Source: Allium sativum
Lineage: Eukaryota > Streptophyta > Magnoliopsida > Asparagales > Amaryllidaceae
Direction: 5' to 3'
Length of the DNA: 64,000 nucleotides
NCBI GenBank assembly: GCA_030737875.1
Contig: CM060912.1
Coordinates: 128,721,993 to 128,785,992, forward strand
Shown: in pieces, positions 1-11,751 of the stretch
Layout: each line of letters starts with the position of its first letter
How positions within the stretch are numbered: position 1 is the stretch's first letter
Notes under the pieces: model-generated
What the model was told of the DNA's origin: nothing
The model's database searches: none
The model's input: the letters and a program-made list of their open reading frames with translations, nothing else
Program-made: the position numbers and the translations under genes

Positions 1-301
1 ATTCGGCTTTCCTAAACAACAAGGGTTGTTGTAAAGGGTGTTGAACTCTGGGATCAAAAATTATTTTACTAATAAATCCAATCAAGTTATTCCAAAATTT
101 TGATTGTTTAAAAATAACATAAAATAAACAAAAAGAGAATTTTTAATAATAAATGAAAACAATTAGAGAGCAATGCCACTAACTAGATTAATACGATTCA
201 ATAGCCAAACAAATTATTCTAGATCTAACCCATGTTTCTGTCACAAACATGAATCAACAACAATTAGGTTTTCAGAAATAAACATGTGAGTAATGACGAG
301 C

Positions 302-344
302 ATAGCCTATGCAGGAGCAAAGCTCTTAAACAACCATAGGCTAT
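302..344. repeat. Stem-loop inside the left-edge LTR
   Basis: ATAGCCTATG at 302-311 is the exact reverse complement of CATAGGCTAT at 335-344. Between them GAGC-AAA-GCTC forms an inner 4-bp hairpin. A second GAGC-ACA-GCTC with a similar right side lies about 120 bp downstream (near 437-450) without the outer arms. Function unknown. Confidence 0.55.
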
Positions 345-743
345 TAGGACAGATTCACTACTTTATTTCTAAAAACCAAAAAATTAGATCTACATCTGTT
401 AAGCGTTAGATCGAACTCGAATACACCTTGTGAAGGAGCACAGCTCTTAAACGACATAGAGTATGAAGGTTCAGTTCTAACCCTTGGTTCAGATCTAGAT
501 CTATATACATGAAGTTCTAATCTTCTTGGCAATATGATTCATATTGAATCTAATCTAAGCATCATCATCCCTAATTAAAGGGGATTAGCAAGATATAGCT
601 AAAAGTAAAGGAGATAAAAATAAAATAAACAACACAAATAAATTATAACAAAAAGTAAAGAGAAAGGGAGAAGAATGATTTTATTCCAAGAGAAAGTTTA
701 CATAATAAAACCTAGTGTAATTGCAAATGAAGGAGATACAGTG

Positions 744-751
744 TATTTATA
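744..751 (-). promoter_or_regulatory. TATA-like box of the left-edge LTR
   Basis: TATAAATA on the minus strand, about 500 bases from the TGATATACACG terminus. The position fits an LTR promoter. Assigned by sequence match only. Confidence 0.35.
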
Positions 752-1881
752 GCTGATAAGACAAAGACTGATTGGCTAATTACACAATGTGGGACTAAAG
801 ATTTAGCCCAAATAAATATAAGCCAGTGTGAACGTAGCTGTCGAGTGAGCGGCCTTGCAAATGAGCCAATGTGAATGCATGTGAATGGATTTACAATCGG
901 CATAGCTTGCGAGCATTAAATGGCATCAATTTCAATTGTTTTGAGCATGAATGAGAACTCCATATCATCCGAGACAAGCAATCTTTATGAAAAGCATTGA
1001 ATCTTGAATTTAAAATATCCAGCAAAAGTTGGTTGAACAACAACATTTCTTTTTGTCTTCAAGCTTCAATCCAGCTCTAAAATTCTACACTCTTCTTGCA
1101 TCAATTCTTCAAACTTTTCAACAATTAAGTGCGTCAATCCATTCATCGTCAATAATCAGAAAACACAACTATAAATACACAATATCAATTATTTTAAATA
1201 GAAAAACAAGATAAATAAGCGGATAAAATATACACATTTACGTGTATATCAATTTTGTTTATTTTCAGTTGGGATTTTAGAGGCAAAAGATATTTACCTG
1301 GAAAGTTAAAGAAGTTACCAAACAAAACCCTATTTATATTATTATCATTTTTGTTAGCACGTTCTACAAAACAATAAAAGTTCTGAACATGTAATGGTTG
1401 AAAATGAAAATTTATTAAATTGTTCTATGAACTATAAAGAGGATACTTTTGAAACCATTCTTGTCGTATGCTTAGCCATAAAGGCGGGAAAGGAGGAAAA
1501 AATTGCAGCTAAGGTCTTAAGTTGATAGACCTTAAGAATAAAGAGATTTTTCGGGGAAAAAAACCCTTAATCATGGATTTTTAGTTATTGAATTTGTTAG
1601 TGGTAACGTTTTGTATGGTGACATTCTGGTAACATCAAATCTAGTTTGAGTTCAGATCCTCCTTTAGGTGGTAGTGCGGAATATGTCTTTGAATGATTTT
1701 ATTCCTGTATTGTACAAAATAAAGGTTTTTCTTCAAGATTGAATCTTCCATTCACATAGCATATTCCTTTTAGTGTCCAGGGCCAACATTTTTATAATTG
1801 TTGAATCATATGAATTAATTTAAAGTATATAATAAAATTTCTAATTAAATACATGTGCATACAAGTTTGGCCTTTTACCAA

Positions 1882-1936
1882 GACATTTGGTCTATAATAC
1901 GATTCTTGCTATTCGAGTTTAATTTAGTAATGCCTC
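1882..1936 (+). pseudogene. Degenerate tRNA-Pro relic D1, unit 1
   Basis: GACATTTGGTCT followed by TACGATTCTTGCT and ending AATGCCTC aligns with both ends of tRNA-Pro, but about 17 bases of the anticodon 3' side and variable region are gone. It cannot fold as a tRNA. Equivalent relics lie at 3184-3238, 15752-15807, 17372-17427, 32838-32893, 34457-34469 plus 45363-45409 (split by TE4), and 61628-61683. Confidence 0.65.
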
Positions 1937-2087
1937 TTCCTTTTTTAAAAATTCAATTTCAAACGGTGCATTTATGAAATACTATCTTGCGTACTTTTGC
2001 GTATTTTTCCTTTTATGTGAGTGTTTTGCAACTGTTAATTGTATATTTTTCACGAGACCTCTGCCTACAGGTCAACCCATTCATCAA

Positions 2088-2130
2088 GGGCAGTCGATAT
2101 AGTAGTATGATTCTCGCTCTCAGAATGCCC
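2088..2130 (+). pseudogene. Degenerate tRNA-Pro relic D2, unit 1
   Basis: GGGCAGTCGATATAGTAGTA then TGATTCTCGCT joins directly to CAGAATGCCC. This is tRNA-Pro with the anticodon loop through most of the T arm deleted. The full gene carries GATTCTCG twice, before the anticodon and in the T arm, so slippage or recombination between these short repeats could have made the deletion. Equivalent relics lie at 3391-3433, 15960-16002, 17589-17597 (truncated), 33046-33088, 45562-45604, 60216-60258 and 61836-61878. Confidence 0.7.
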
Positions 2131-2405
2131 TTCTCTGCTCAGTGAACTTTAGTTCATAAGTACGCTTGTTGAAGACGTTTATAAAGCTGCTACATAATTT
2201 GACTTTTATGTTACAAATCAATTCTTTCAGCTTATGTAATTGACTATTTGGTCCCATCGCATGATTCTTAATCAGGCCGGGGGATATCCAATTTTATAGA
2301 AAAATTAGGCTTATTTTGAAGATGATATTCTTTCTAGGTTCTTCATAAATTGACCTTCAGTTGCAATCTATCCTAAGACCTGTGCATATAAACCGTTTCA
2401 TCAAA

Positions 2406-2477
2406 GGGCATTTGGTCTAGTGGTATGATTCTCGCTTCGGGTGCGAAAGGTCCCGAGTTCGATTCTCGGAATGCCCC
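2406..2477 (+). tRNA. tRNA-Pro(CGG)
   Basis: 72 bases. The acceptor stem GGGCATT pairs perfectly with AATGCCC, and the discriminator is C. Box A is TGGTCTAGTGG and box B GAGTTCGATTC. The anticodon arm reads CTCGC, loop TTCGGGT, GCGAA, so the anticodon is CGG and the outermost stem pair is a C:A mismatch. A CTTTTC run follows within about 5 bases as a Pol III terminator, and a CAA lies just upstream, as is usual for plant tRNA genes. It would decode CCG. The C at position 34 is unique among the seven copies here. No intron and no encoded CCA, as expected for a nuclear gene. The stem mismatch leaves some doubt about function. Confidence 0.85.
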
Positions 2478-3183
2478 CTTTTCATTTTGTATTTTTATTC
2501 AGATAAATCCTCTTTTAAAGATGATGACATTTGTAAATCAATCTAATTTTGGTAGCAAATTTTTGCTGATGCAGTGTATCTAAGCACATGCTTTCCACCT
2601 TATGGCTAAACATATAGTCGAACAATTAGTTTATATCGTAGCCAAACAGTTATTTTATTATAACACTTCCTAATACTACCTGGTGTTGCCTAAGCGACGA
2701 TGTAATAGTGAGACACCAATTCAAGTAATTATTTTTCCTTAACTCAGCCTACTTACCATTCCCGTCTTATGCTTAACTACAAAGGGGAAAAAGGGAGGAA
2801 ACCATTGTAGCTAAAGTCTTAAGCTGATAGACCTTAAGAATAAATATATTTATTTGAGGGGAAAAAACACTTAATTGTGGATTTTTAATTACTAAATTTG
2901 TTAACGGTAACGTTATGTATGGTGACATTTAGGTAACATAAAATCTAGTATGAGTTCAAATTCTTCTTTAGGTGAAAGTGCTAAATTTGTGTTTGAATGG
3001 TTCTATTCCTGTATTGTATAAAATAAAGTCTTGCCTCATGATTGAATCTTCAATTCCCATGACATATGCCTTTTAGTGTTCAAAGCCAACATTTTTATAA
3101 TTGTTGAATCATATGAATTAATTTAAAGTATATAATCAAATTTCTAGTTAAAACATGTGCATACAAGTTTGACCTTTTACCAG

Positions 3184-3238
3184 GACATTTGGTCTTGTAA
3201 CATGTTCTTGCTTTCCGGGTTTAATTTAGAAATGCCTC
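3184..3238 (+). pseudogene. Degenerate tRNA-Pro relic D1, unit 2
   Basis: GACATTTGGTCTTGTAACAT then GTTCTTGCTTTCCGG and AAATGCCTC. Same internal shortening as the D1 relic of unit 1. Not foldable as a tRNA. Confidence 0.6.
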
Positions 3239-3390
3239 TTCCTTTTTAAAAAATTCAATTTCAAATGGTGGATTTTTGAAATACTATCATGCAAACTTTT
3301 GCGTATTTTGCCTTTTACATGAGTGTTTTGGCAACCATTAATTGTATATTTGTCACAAGACCACTGCCTACAGGTCAACCCATTCATCAA

Positions 3391-3433
3391 GGGTTGTCGC
3401 TATAGTAGTATGATTCTCAATCTCGGAATTCCC
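3391..3433 (+). pseudogene. Degenerate tRNA-Pro relic D2, unit 2
   Basis: Begins GGGTTGTCGCTATAGTAG and ends CGGAATTCCC. Same anticodon/T-arm deletion as the D2 relic of unit 1, with further point changes. Confidence 0.6.
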
Positions 3434-3708
3434 TTCTCTCTTAGTGAACTTTAATTCATAAGTAGGGTTGTTTGAAGATGTTTATCAAGATGCTACATAA
3501 TTTCACTTTTATGCTACAAATCAATCCTTTCAGCTTGTGTATTGGACTATTTGGTCCCATCGCATGATTCTAACTTAGGCCGGAGGATATCCAATTTTAT
3601 GAAAAAACTAGGCTTATTTCAAAGATGATATTATTTCCAAATTCTTCATAAATAGACCTTAAGTTGCATGCTATCCCAAGACCTGTACATATCGACCATT
3701 TCATCAAA

Positions 3709-3714
3709 GGGCAT
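3709..3714 (+). pseudogene. 5' stub of tRNA-Pro(AGG) split by TE1
   Basis: GGGCAT is the first six bases of a tRNA-Pro gene, cut by TE1. Bases 3710-3714 (GGCAT) are the left copy of the 5-bp target duplication. The gene continues at 14661. Confidence 0.85.
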
Positions 3715-6644
3715 TATGACACCCCATGTCCGTTAATGTCACTCACTAAGGGAATGCATTAAGTTTCGTGAAGCATTATAGGTAAATAGAAATGGAAATA
3801 TTACAAAACAGATATAAAAGCAACAACATAATTTAAATTTTTATTTCAAACATAAATTATAACATCGTGGTCCAAGATACCGTAAGTCTAAAACTACATA
3901 GAACACATTACAATTATATAACTTCTGTCTTGTACCATCAGAGTTCATAAATAATTAAAAAGCATAATTTCCCCAAAAAGAGACCAAGCCATAGTAGAGA
4001 TAAGAACTTGAGCCATACTTCAAAAGCAGCTCCTAGCAAGATGATAACCGAGTCCTGACTAAGCCTGAGTATTCCCACCCTGAGAACCTAGGGTGAGGGG
4101 GGACAGAAGAAAGAAGAGGAAACAAAAAGGGTCAGACATAAAGTCTGGCGAGTCCAGTTACTTTTAGCAAGTAAATAAGTTAAAGTAGCATGACAGGCAT
4201 ACAAGGTGGATAAGGAAGATATCATCATAAAAGGTAAGTGTGACAGGGTAAACAAGATGGAGTGTATACGCTTCCTTAATGATTACTCTGCAATAATACT
4301 AGTATAATCAGAATGAGATGATCCCAACATTATCATATAGTAGACTTAGGCATACGTCTAGATGTACCCTAACTACTGCCCTAATCGATCGGCTCCCTAA
4401 TCCGCGTAGATACTTTGTGTCAACCCCACAGTAGGAGGTAACACTTCCTAAAGTGGCAACCCCTCGTTTTCATAATGTGCACAACCATATCTACAGGTGT
4501 CACTGTCGTCTTATCCCCCTCTTCCCTACCCATGCACGCACATGACCCGGTCGTTTTGCGCCGCCCACACCGTCCTCCACATTTGGATCTCTTACAATCA
4601 GTCCAGTAAGCGTGCCCCTTCTCTGACCTAGTTCGGAGTATTTGTTTGATACCTACTCCGGGTTACTGACTGAAATGGGTCCAACACAATATGATACAAG
4701 CTCTCCCGTTTGTCTTGTATCCCCCACCAGGTTTTCCATTTTGTTATGTATACCACTAGGCGTCTTTGATTACATAACCCTATCATTCCTACAAGTTAGG
4801 TTTACCCTAGAATGGTGTCCTTAATTACATAACTTTATTATTTCCATCGGTTATGTATACCACAGGTGCCTTTAATTACATAACCCTATCAGGTTAAGTT
4901 TGTTGGCCTATATGTAAATTTTACCCACCCCCTCGGATTTACTTAACCCACCCACTGTTCAATCCAGTTTACTTAACCCCAACTTAAGTTTTCATTAATA
5001 CAATCCCTACGGATTCAACTAGGTTAAGTATTCCAATTTATTGCCATATTTTCATTTATGGTTACAGTATGCTAGACCTCCCACATTAAGCCTACCATTT
5101 GTAGATGCTGGACATGTCGGGCGGGTTCGGGCAAAATTATTCCACAAATCGAGCTTAACCTCGTGTCTTAGCATGTCTCGTATTTGTGCACTTAGACCTA
5201 TCACATTAGATTCAACATTTGCGGTCGTTGGATATGCCAGTCGATTCCGGGCAGACTTCCACCGCAAGTGCAATCTAACGTCGTGTCATAAGTGCAGTTA
5301 TAGTTTCTAATTACTGTAGTCCTAGGCATTTCATTATTATCAAATTTACCTATGCCTTTATAGGTGTTCACGCCCCTTTTTCCCCATTATGTTCATAATA
5401 AATTATATGTCCAAATTCATGTTCATATACATTGTTTAAGTTATGCCAATTTCAATGTTTTCCCCTGTTCCCTAACTAATGCATTCGCATATCTTTAGCA
5501 GCATGCCTAGTCTAGAAAGTAGCTTGGCCATAAACAATGAAAAGGGAAAAGTGATGGGATGATGACAAAAGTGATTACTAACAAGTTTTGACATAAACAT
5601 GTGGTGGCATAAACATATAACGGCATATACTGATCAGGTGGACATATATGAATGAACCTAGTGAACATGTGACATTAGAATCAATCATAACATAATAAGG
5701 ATGTCATAACTGGCATGTTAAGATCTAAATAATAATTTAGATGTCCAACTAGTTCAGATCCAATATGATAGGCACAAGGTGATCTAAATAATAAGCTAGA
5801 TCTACAATAAAAAGCGGATCTGTCGTAATAAAGGCTAAGACCCATATTATAGTTATATCAGAATGCCATAGGTTCATAAGTCACAATAGATTCGATATGA
5901 TAAAGGTTGAGATCCAAGCCATAACTAATTCAAAATGTCATAGATTCACAAGTTACAATAGATCTGATATAATTCAGTCACAGGAATTAATCCAAACTGT
6001 AGTCATATCATTTTTACTTTTATCCATTTAAATCTAAAAGTAACTAAATACTAACTGTGTTTGGATTAGAAAATAGAACTAGAAGAAGAATAGATCTACA
6101 CTTGAATCTCTAAATCTTTAATTGCAGAAGAAGGAAAAAGAATCTGATTTAGTCTAGGCACTGACAGCATTTGGCCTCCATTGATTTCCAATGAAGAAAA
6201 CAGGAGAAATGGACCTTTATTGATAGCTGCCAGCCTCCAGAACTCGTCATGCCACGTCAGCCCTAGGGGGTCGACACACCCCTTGGGAGGTCGACCCTTG
6301 TGTCGACACCCTCCGTGGGGGGTCGACCCTGGTGTCGACACCTCCTCTAGGGGGTCGACTCCCCTAGAGCGGGAACTTTGCCGCTCTCCGAATTTCGATT
6401 TTTGAACTGTTTTCTGGATAAGTTTGGACTGATATATATATATATAATTCTTCTGCGCGTATACAAACTTTAAACCCTCATAACTTCTTCATACGTTGTT
6501 CGTTTTATGCAAACCAAATGTCCATCTTGACCAGAATTTCGAGACGGACGCAATGGTGCAGTCTGTTTCCCTTAATTTCGAATGTTAAATTAATTATTAT
6601 TTAATTTATCCTCTTTAATGTTGTTAACATTTCAGGGTGTTACA
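3715..6644 (-). repeat. TE1 3' LTR (left)
   Basis: 2,930 bp; no gene. On the plus strand it contains the CAGACATAAAGTCTG hairpin (4133-4147), GGTTATGTA-type hairpin repeats (about 4735-4890), the duplicated stem-loop (about 5073-5290), six GTCGAC sites (6270-6359) and a short (TA)7 run near 6433-6446. It ends GGGTGTTACA. The reading frames inside it are chance. Confidence 0.88.
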
Positions 6645-6658
6645 TTCTCCCCTACACA
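6645..6658 (-). other. TE1 polypurine tract
   Basis: On the minus strand TGTGTAGGGGAGAA directly abuts the LTR start TGTAACACC. This is the expected plus-strand primer site of an LTR retrotransposon. Confidence 0.75.
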
Positions 6659-7213
6659 AAGGATTTCGTTTCTGAAATCTTCAAGTTAAGAAGAATGTAT
6701 CCTACCATCCACATTCATTTATTCATCCATTAACCATAAGCATCCATTGTCCTTAACGATTTCTAATGTTTTATATGAACATATGCAAAGGTGAGTGTAT
6801 ATGTCCCAATACTAATGCGAAAATCAGGCAGTCTACTGATTCAGCCGACCTCCTTAATGCAATGTATGTTAGTGCCATGAATCCAATATGTGTGTTAATA
6901 ATCCTATTATAACATGTAAGTTCTATATGTGTGCACTATCATTCATCCAAATGCAACATCCATATGATGATACACCCATTTTCATCCATTAAAAGAAGAA
7001 AATGCACACACATCCATATGCAGTATGAGAGTGATTGAGCCGATCCAGTGCCTAATGTGTGTGTATGCATCCACGAGCAACCACTAGCAACCACTTGCAT
7101 CCACTTGCATCCATAAAACATAATGTGTCTCAAACATATGTTTATAATCATGGGATTTCCTACCTAAAGGTCGAAGATTTGATCGATAGGATATACTTAA
7201 ATGATAGAAACAA
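6659..7213 (-). other. TE1 non-coding stretch between integrase and polypurine tract
   Basis: About 550 bp without a convincing gene. It is rich in ATGCAT/CATCCA-type short repeats (for example GCAACCACTTGCATCCA near 7078-7110). A related stretch occurs downstream of integrase in TE2 (about 29200-29650) and TE4 (about 38290-38800), so it is an old 3' untranslated part of this family. Confidence 0.6.
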
Positions 7214-8568
7214 TCATAGATAAAACTTTGGAAAAGGAGTTAAGAACATACCCTCGAAAAGAAAAGGGTACAAAGCACAAATCTTGTCTTTGGTCTCCCA
7301 AGTCGCATACTCTGGGTTATCTCCCCACCGAACCTTTATCAACTTGATTTCTTTATTGCATAGCTTCTTAACTTCTGATCTAAGAATATGGTTAGGAACT
7401 TGTCTAATTGTTGCCTCCCGTTCCACTTCCTCTAATATACTTGGCTCAACAACTTCTGTGGTATCATGTAAGCACTTCCGCAAATGAGAAACATGGAAAA
7501 CATCGTGAACGCCAGATAGTTTCTTGGGTAGTTTTACTCTATAGGCCATTTGGCCATTCCTTTCTATTATGGGAAATGGCCCTACAAATCTTGGAGCCAA
7601 TTTCCCTATAGATCCAAACCGAACCACATTTCTCATTGGAGATACCTTTAAGAAAACCATATCTCCCACTTCAAATTTGATGTTAGTCCTTCTCTTGTCT
7701 GCGTAGGATTTATGCCTATCTTGAGCAGTCTTCATTCGCCGTCTAATAAGATCAATCTTCTCGGATGTTTCCCTAACCACATCTGGTCTAAGCAAAGGTC
7801 TTTCTGTAGATTCCCACCAACAAGTTGGTGACCTACAGGGTCGTTCGTATAATGCTTCAAAAGGTGTCATGCCAATGCTAGCTTGGTAACTATTGTTGTA
7901 GGCAAACTCTACTAAAGGAAGATTCTCTTCCCAAGTACCTCCAAAATCAAGGATACACAGCCTTAAAAGATCCTTTAGAACTCTATTCACCCTCTCTGTT
8001 TGTCCATCGGTCTGAGGATGATAAGCGGTGCTCAAACATAACTGTGTACCTAATGCTTCTTGCAAGATCCTCCAAAATTCGCTAGTAAAGATAGTGTTAC
8101 GATCACTTATGATGCTGGAAGGTATTCGATAAAGACGAACTATCTCACGAACGTAAACTCCTGCCAACCATGATGTCGTCCTCTTACTCTTGATCGGAAT
8201 GAAATGAGGCTCTTTGCTAGTATGTCCACTACTACCCAAATATTAGTGTTGCCTTTCATTGATCTAGGCAAACAATCTATGAAATCCATAGAGACGCTCT
8301 CCTATTTCCACTGCAGAACCTCCAAAGGATGAAGTAAACCACCGGGCTTCTTTTACTCAGCTTTAACTTGTTGGCAAATTAAACATTGAGAAACAAACTC
8401 CACCACATCTCTCTTCATCCCTGCCCAAAAGAAAACCTGCTTCATATCCTTATACATCTTATCACTTCTTCGATGAATAGACATCTTAGAATGATAGGCT
8501 TCTTCTAGGACTGTCTTTATCAAGCTCCCAATTCTGGGAATACAGAGCCTTCCATCTTGTCGCAACAA
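7214..8568 (-). pseudogene. TE1 integrase with C-terminal chromodomain
   Basis: Inserts the element's DNA copy into the genome, acting in the nucleus. The zinc-binding part (8353-8568) ends in CLICQQVKAE, the CxxC half of an HHCC finger. The core follows in another frame (7214-8239), with ISDRNTIFTSEFW for the second Asp and HPQTDGQTERVN for the Glu of the D,D35E triad. A GPY-like segment LAPRFVGPFP follows. The tail WGDNPEYATWE, then ICALYPFLFEG, is the chromodomain-type end of Tekay integrases, which in chromoviruses is thought to bind histone marks. The break between the two parts, near 8240-8350, includes an in-frame stop and loss of the first Asp region from the open frame. Confidence 0.85.
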
Positions 8569-9881
8569 CCATTTATCATCGATGGAATATCTATTGAGGT
8601 GACTAGAAGTCTCCCCTTTACTGAGCCTATCCAGGAGGTCTAAAATCTGTGGATCGTTTCGCTGCGACGCTCCTATCTAATCCACAAGAGTAGGTCGTAT
8701 TTCCATTGATGCAAACAAACAAGGCAAAAGCTCGGTGGAGGGTCTAAACTCAAAAGTTGATATAAATTCCAAGTTTTTCCTTTCCATAAACAAAGGACTT
8801 AAGACCATCCTTTATCTACTCAGTGCGTCTGCCACCAAATTACCCTTGCCACAGGTATAAGCAATCTCGAAGTCGTATGATGCTAAGAATTTCAACCATC
8901 TCTGCAACCTCAGATTAAGATCCTTTTGTGAGAAAAATTACTTGAGAGATTTATGCTTAGTGTACAACTCGAACTTCTCTCCAAGCTAATAATGACGCCA
9001 CATCTTAAGCGCGAATACTATGGTAGCAAGCTCTAAGTCGTGGGTAGGGTAGTTCTTCTCATGAACCCTTAGTTGTCTCCCTCCATAACATACTACCCTT
9101 CCGTCTTGCATAAGAACCGCACCAAGCCCTGTACAACATGCATCAGTGTATACTGTAAACACTTTATTTCCATCGGGCAAGGTTAAGACTGGGGCAGTTG
9201 TCAGAGCCCTCTTCAGTCTTTGGAAAGCAACATCACAGTCTATATCCCACGTAAATGCCAAGTTTTTCTTCGTCAACCTGGTGAGTGGAGCTGATATATT
9301 TGCAAAGTCCTTAATGAACTTCCTATAATAACCTGCCAACCCCAAAAAGCTTCTCACCTCTGTTGCATTCTTGGGGATCTTTCTATCCTGAACTGCCACT
9401 ACCTTCGCGGGATCTACTGCTACCCATTCTTTAGAAACCACGTGCCCTAGAAATCTCACCTCTTTTCTCCAAAAATGGCATTTGGAGAACTTTGCCTTAA
9501 GCTGATGCGCACGTAGAGTCTTTAAAGCTTCCTTTATATGCAAGGCATGCTCTTTCTCACTCTTTCAGAAGATCAAGAAATGATCAGCAAAGACCACAAC
9601 AAATTTGTTTAGAAACTCCTGAAACACCCTACTCATCAAATCAACAAAATAGGTGGGTGCGTTTGTCAACCCAAAAGGCATTACAAGCCATTCAAAGAAA
9701 CCATCCGAAGTTCTAAAAGCGGTCTTATCTATATTGTCTTCGGCCACCCTCAACTGATGGAACCCCATGGCCAAATCTAACTAAGAAAATAATGATGCAT
9801 CAACTAGTTGGTCAAACAAGTCATCTATCCGCGGGAGTGGGTGCATGTTCTTCTTAGTGAATTTTTTCAACTCCCTATAGT
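8569..9881 (-). pseudogene. TE1 reverse transcriptase and RNase H
   Basis: Copies the element RNA into DNA and removes the RNA strand. The palm region at 9565-9774 has GFHQLRVAEDN and [12 protein letters not shown]. The catalytic FVDD box is damaged and reads FADH. The frame at 8986-9543 carries the thumb ([19 protein letters not shown]) and the RNase H start [14 protein letters not shown]. The rest of RNase H, 8569-8985, is present only as decayed sequence. Several frame changes separate the parts, and the altered active site means no activity even locally. Confidence 0.85.
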
Positions 9882-10793
9882 CTACACACAAGCGAAGCGA
9901 ACCATCCGCCTTAGTCGTGAATACCACTGGAGCACCCATTCAGATAAGCTTCGCCTAATAAACCCTTTTTCGAGTAGCTCCTCTACTTGTTTACTAAGCT
10001 CCCTCCTTTCCTTTGGAGTAATATGGCGCACAGGTAATGCAACTGGCTTTGCATTATCTACTAAATATATGCGAAAGTCGATCTCGCGCCTTGAGGTTAA
10101 ACCCCGAACCTCATCAAAGACATCAGGATATTCACGGACTACTGAGATAGATTGCAGATCATCGATAGATGCATTAAGAGACTCTAGGAAACTAAGCATG
10201 ACGTACCCTTGCGAGTCACAAGAAATCTGGAAGGTCTTCCCATGATAGGTCAGAAGCCTAACAACCCTCCTCTCACAATCTAGAATGGCACCATACGTGG
10301 CTAGCCAGTCCATTCCTAGAATCAACCCATAGTCCATAAACTCGAGCACATACGCGTCGCACTCAAACTCGATGCCTAAAATAGATATTCTCAAACCCCG
10401 ACAAACCATAGATAAATGAGCCAAACCACCACTGGGGTTTGAGACAACTACGGGATCCACTACCATATTAGTATTTAAGCGCAGAGATTCAACCATAGAA
10501 CTAGATATAAATGAGTGTGAAGCACCAGAATCAAAAAGAGTTCTAAAAGGTTGACTGGAAAGAGAAATCAAACCTTCCATAGAAACTTTCCTACCTCTGT
10601 CTAGAGCATTGATCGCGAGAACATTCACTTGGCCTCCAGAAGTCCATGCCCTTTGACCTTGTCCCTGTTTCTTCGAGCACTCGCTAGCAAAGTGTCTGAC
10701 TTCTCCACAGTTAAAGCAAGTATTCTTCCTTCTCTTGTAGTCCTTTTCCAAGTGACCCTCACGCCCACAACTGTGACACTTCCTTTTATCCAT
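9882..10793 (-). pseudogene. TE1 zinc knuckles, protease and start of reverse transcriptase
   Basis: 303 codons open. Residues 6-19 are a first CCHC knuckle with its last Cys changed to Tyr (CHSCGREGHLEKDY). Residues 26-39 are an intact knuckle (CFNCGEVRHFASEC). The aspartic protease motif LFDSGASHSF has its catalytic Asp at about residue 88, and GMDWLATYGAILDC follows. The frame then reads into the reverse-transcriptase fingers ([11 protein letters not shown]) and is lost. This is the best-kept part of TE1. The zinc knuckles bind element RNA and the protease matures the polyprotein. Confidence 0.88.
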
Positions 10794-11576
10794 AGCTTTG
10801 TCATTCTTTCTGCCTTTCTAAGGTTGTTGTTGTTGTTGTTGTTATCCCTTACTAGGCCATACCTTCTTATTTTGCGTTGTTTCCCCAACCTTAACTTTCT
10901 TTTTCTCTCCTTTCTCTTCCTCATACATCAAAGCCATATCAAAAAGCCATTAAAAGGTAGCTCCCATTGGAATATGGGAATGGCTAACCCATGAAGGGGT
11001 TCATTTAGCCCTTTAACAAACTGCAAAGCCTTCTTATGTGGAGTGTCTACCATCTCTAATCCGAATCTTGCCAGTTGGTTGAATTTGTTCACGTATTCTT
11101 TAACAGTCATATTTCCTTGTTTGAGCGCCAAGAATTTTTCCATTTGCATGCTTTTCACAACTTGAGACAGAAACTTCATTTCAAACCTCATCCTAAAATC
11201 ATCCCATATCTCCACCGGACGTCCAGCTTGGGTAACTTCCCACCAAAACGAGGCTTCATCTTTAATAGCCAGTAAGCCAACTGAATCTTTCTTAGGTATT
11301 CCACTTCAAAGATTACAAATAAGTCCTCAGTCTCCTTGAGCCAATTCCTTGCCTCTACGAATGTTTCGGTCTCACGGAATGGCTTCCCTCCCATGGCAAA
11401 GAAATCATTGTAGATCTTAGCGAAATTATCTGCTCTTGGAAGAGGAGGAGGAAGAATGACAGATGCAGATGGGGGAGGAACGTCAGCTTGACCTCCGGTA
11501 GGCGCCTGGCCTCTAGGTACCTACGAAACCAGCCTGGTATCGTAACGCCTTCTGGGATATTAGGTTCCCCAGACAT
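10794..11576 (-). pseudogene. TE1 gag (capsid), broken
   Basis: The likely start is the Met at 11576 (MSGEPNIPEGVTIPGWFRRY), which matches the start of TE2 gag at 20690. Three overlapping short frames (11355-11576, 11188-11394, 10928-11215) carry the capsid-like segments METEDLF-type WLKETEDLFV and NMTVKEYVNKFNQLARFG. At about 10825-10850 a GTT-rich run encodes seven Asn in one frame; it resembles a trinucleotide expansion. Several frameshifts. Confidence 0.8.
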
Positions 11577-11737
11577 GCTGAAAAGAAAAGGAAAGAGATT
11601 TAGACAAAGGAGCGAAGGATATTACATATGGATTTGGGGGAATATGTTCTTCAAAATATTCTTTTTGAAAAAAATGCTTTCTAAAAACCGTTTTGAAAAT
11701 AATTTTCAAAAACTTTTATCTAATCTGGTAACCTTCA

Positions 11738-11749
11738 GCTCTGATACCA
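11738..11749 (-). other. TE1 primer-binding site for initiator tRNA-Met
   Basis: On the minus strand TGGTATCAGAGC, two bases inside the 5' LTR, is the standard plant initiator tRNA-Met primer site. All 12 bases are intact. Confidence 0.88.
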
Positions 11750-11751
11750 AG

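Larger units (their letters stand above)
1..1251 (-). mobile_element. LTR of an unassigned retrotransposon, left end outside the window
   Basis: This stretch has no gene. On the minus strand it begins TGATATACACG at 1251 and continues with AT-rich sequence. The first ~45 bases resemble the start of the solo LTR at 22188 (shared AAATGTGT, then TATTTTAT, then CTTAT), so the two probably belong to one family. A TATA-like box reads TATAAATA on the minus strand at 744-751. To the right the tRNA-Pro array starts abruptly at 1252. The other LTR end and any target duplication lie beyond base 1. The small reading frames here match nothing I recognise. That it is an LTR is inferred from the terminus and the resemblance. 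Confidence 0.55.
1252..3714 (+). repeat. tRNA-Pro tandem array, block 1
   Basis: Start of a tandem array whose intact period is about 1.62 kb, measured between tRNA starts at 14660 and 16279 and between 60535 and 62154. Each unit holds one tRNA-Pro gene, two shrunken tRNA-Pro relics 5' of it, an AT-rich spacer with a GGGGAAAAAMCC-type tract, and a paired CTTAAG motif. The second unit here is shorter: tRNA starts at 2406 and 3709 are only 1303 bp apart because about 317 bp are missing at about 2760, where the text jumps from CTTACCATT to CCCGTC. The block ends where TE1 is inserted. No protein gene is seen. Confidence 0.85.

Noticed and set aside
1882..1936. D1 and D2 as working tRNA genes
   Set aside because: Both lack the anticodon arm and/or T arm and box B, so they cannot fold or be processed as tRNAs.
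4642..4824. Short open frames inside the LTRs, also near 5041, 6096, 13058, 19478, 31624 and 47239
   Set aside because: They recur only because LTR sequence recurs, lie on both strands of stem-loops and palindromes, and have no recognised domain.
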